DNA of 5,849 bases from an uncultured Lachnospiraceae bacterium (GTDB lineage Bacteria > Bacillota > Clostridia > Lachnospirales > Lachnospiraceae). Positions within the stretch are counted from its first letter, which is position 1, and every line of letters begins with the position of its first letter. The notes beneath the pieces were generated by a model. That model searched no databases, was not told the DNA's origin, and saw only the letters and a list, made by a program, of their open reading frames with translations. Positions 4,910-5,849 of this stretch are shown here, one piece after another. Both the position numbers and the translations under genes were made by a program. Location of the stretch: the NCBI GenBank assembly GCA_958444395.1, contig CAUCOL010000130.1, forward strand, positions 1 to 5,849, given 5' to 3'.

Positions 4910-5849
4910 TTAAAATGTTGGATAATAATCCTTTGTATCTATCTTGCGTCCATGACGATAAAAGACACGCGGCACTCTTTTCCCGATATCGCATACAAAT
5001 TCATAATTAAAGGAATATGCCATATCTGCTACCTCCTCTATGGATATATATGCATCGCCATCTCTTCCTGTCAATGTAACGACATCGCCCTGTCCCACAT
5101 TTGGGATATCTGTTACATCGACCATGAACTGATCCATACAGACTCTTCCCAGAATGGGAGCACTCTGTCCATGAATCAGGACACGTCCTTTATTTGATAA
5201 TGCTCTTGGATAGCCATCTGCATAGCCGACCGGTATCGTCGCCACCTTTGTCTGACGGGTTGTCGTATACGTTCCACCATATCCGATCTGTACCCCCGGT
5301 TCGAGTGTCTTTACATAAGACACCCAGGAACGAACTTCCATAGCAGGTGTCAGCGGAAGTTTTTCCTTACATACCTCTTCGGACGGATACATCCCATACA
5401 CAGAGATTCCGTCTCGTACCATATCCAGATTCACTTCCGGCATCTCAATGATTCCTGCACTGTTGGACACATGTCTGACTGGAATCTTGATTCCCATTTC
5501 TTCGATTTTCTGCACAAACTCCATATATGTTTCAAACTGCATCTTTGCTCTTGTCTTATCTTTTTCGTCCATTCTGGCAAAATGTGTAAAACAGCCTTCG
5601 ATCGACAGCCCCGGCAGTGAGGCAATCCGACGGATACTATCCAGGCTCTCCCGGGTTGGCAGAAAACCAATGCGGCTCATTCCCGTATCTACCTTTACAT
5701 GTACATATGCTTTTTTGCCCATCTTTTTTGCCGTCTCAGAAAGAAGCATTATCTTATCTTCCTCAAAACCGGCATAACGAATTTTATGATCAACCAGATC
5801 TGCAAAGCGTTCCGGATGAACATAACCGAGCACCAGAATGGGCTTTGCG
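4910..5849 (-). CDS. alr: Alanine racemase, PLP-dependent; N-terminus cut by window edge
   Basis: The visible 312 residues (of roughly 380 usual) cover most of the TIM barrel and the whole C-terminal beta domain of alanine racemase, which interconverts L- and D-alanine for peptidoglycan. The segment starts AKPILVLGY. It has HVKVDTGMSRIGF (about 50-62), HVSNSAG (126-132), MVRDGISVYG (143-152, with the arginine that faces the PLP pyridine nitrogen), IGYGGTY (188-194, with the second catalytic tyrosine) and RVCMDQFMVDVTD (235-247, with the substrate-binding Met). VPRVFYRHGRKI near the end is the family's closing block. The PLP-binding lysine lies in the missing part beyond the window edge. The frame is open to the edge, so the GTG at 5833 is not the start. 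The gene is upstream of mazF and in the same direction, as in Bacillus, with no terminator seen between them. Confidence 0.96.
   Translation of the reverse strand, partial: AKPILVLGYVHPERFADLVDHKIRYAGFEEDKIMLLSETAKKMGKKAYVHVKVDTGMSRIGFLPTRESLDSIRRIASLPGLSIEGCFTHFARMDEKDKTRAKMQFETYMEFVQKIEEMGIKIPVRHVSNSAGIIEMPEVNLDMVRDGISVYGMYPSEEVCKEKLPLTPAMEVRSWVSYVKTLEPGVQIGYGGTYTTTRQTKVATIPVGYADGYPRALSNKGRVLIHGQSAPILGRVCMDQFMVDVTDIPNVGQGDVVTLTGRDGDAYISIEEVADMAYSFNYEFVCDIGKRVPRVFYRHGRKIDTKDYYPTF

Noticed and set aside
4910..5833. GTG at 5833 as the start of alr
   Set aside because: The frame continues upstream to the window edge with conserved residues (AKPIL), and the PLP lysine region is still missing, so the true start lies outside.
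1..5849. CRISPR arrays, tRNA or rRNA genes, insertion sequences
   Set aside because: I saw no regularly spaced repeats, no tRNA cloverleaf or CCA end, and no transposase-like frame with inverted ends.

Overview
The window looks like chromosomal DNA of a low- to mid-GC Gram-positive anaerobe, most likely a clostridium of the Lachnospiraceae type. That placement is an inference. It rests on the protein types (an AprA-like APS reductase beside cysK, and the Firmicutes order alr then mazF), the AGGAGG-type ribosome binding sites, and the use of GTG and TTG starts. Every supported gene is on the minus strand, so transcription runs from high to low coordinates.

Reading in the direction of transcription: 5849-4910 is alanine racemase (alr), whose N-terminus lies outside the window. 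A gap of about 180 bases without a convincing antitoxin gene leads to a MazF/EndoA-type mRNA interferase (4731-4387). After 39 bases comes rlmH (4347-3868), the 23S rRNA pseudouridine-1915 methyltransferase, followed by a strong hairpin terminator. No terminator is visible between alr and rlmH, so the three may form one transcription unit linking cell-wall D-alanine supply, an RNA-cleaving toxin and ribosome maturation.

From 3867 to 3314 there is no credible gene. The half nearest rlmH holds three consecutive hairpins, two of which pair better as minus-strand RNA; the other half holds a weak promoter. A small AT-rich MazG-like nucleotide pyrophosphohydrolase gene follows (3313-2978) and ends in a terminator. 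Next, 2842-2726 is a short piece that reads like the C-terminal end of a bacterial Ig-like surface-protein domain. It has its own terminator but no body, and is probably the remnant of a lost gene.

The last part is a sulfur-assimilation operon. It has a clear sigma-A-type promoter (2561-2533) carrying two similar sequence boxes exactly 60 bases apart, then cysK (cysteine synthase, 2463-1531), and 16 bases later the alpha subunit of an AprA-like adenylylsulfate reductase, which runs off the left edge. AprA would help reduce activated sulfate towards sulfide, and CysK would fix sulfide into cysteine.

Nothing here clearly amounts to a new system. The points most worth following are the apparently antitoxin-less mazF between alr and rlmH, the paired boxes at the cysK promoter, the hairpin cluster after rlmH, and the surface-protein remnant.
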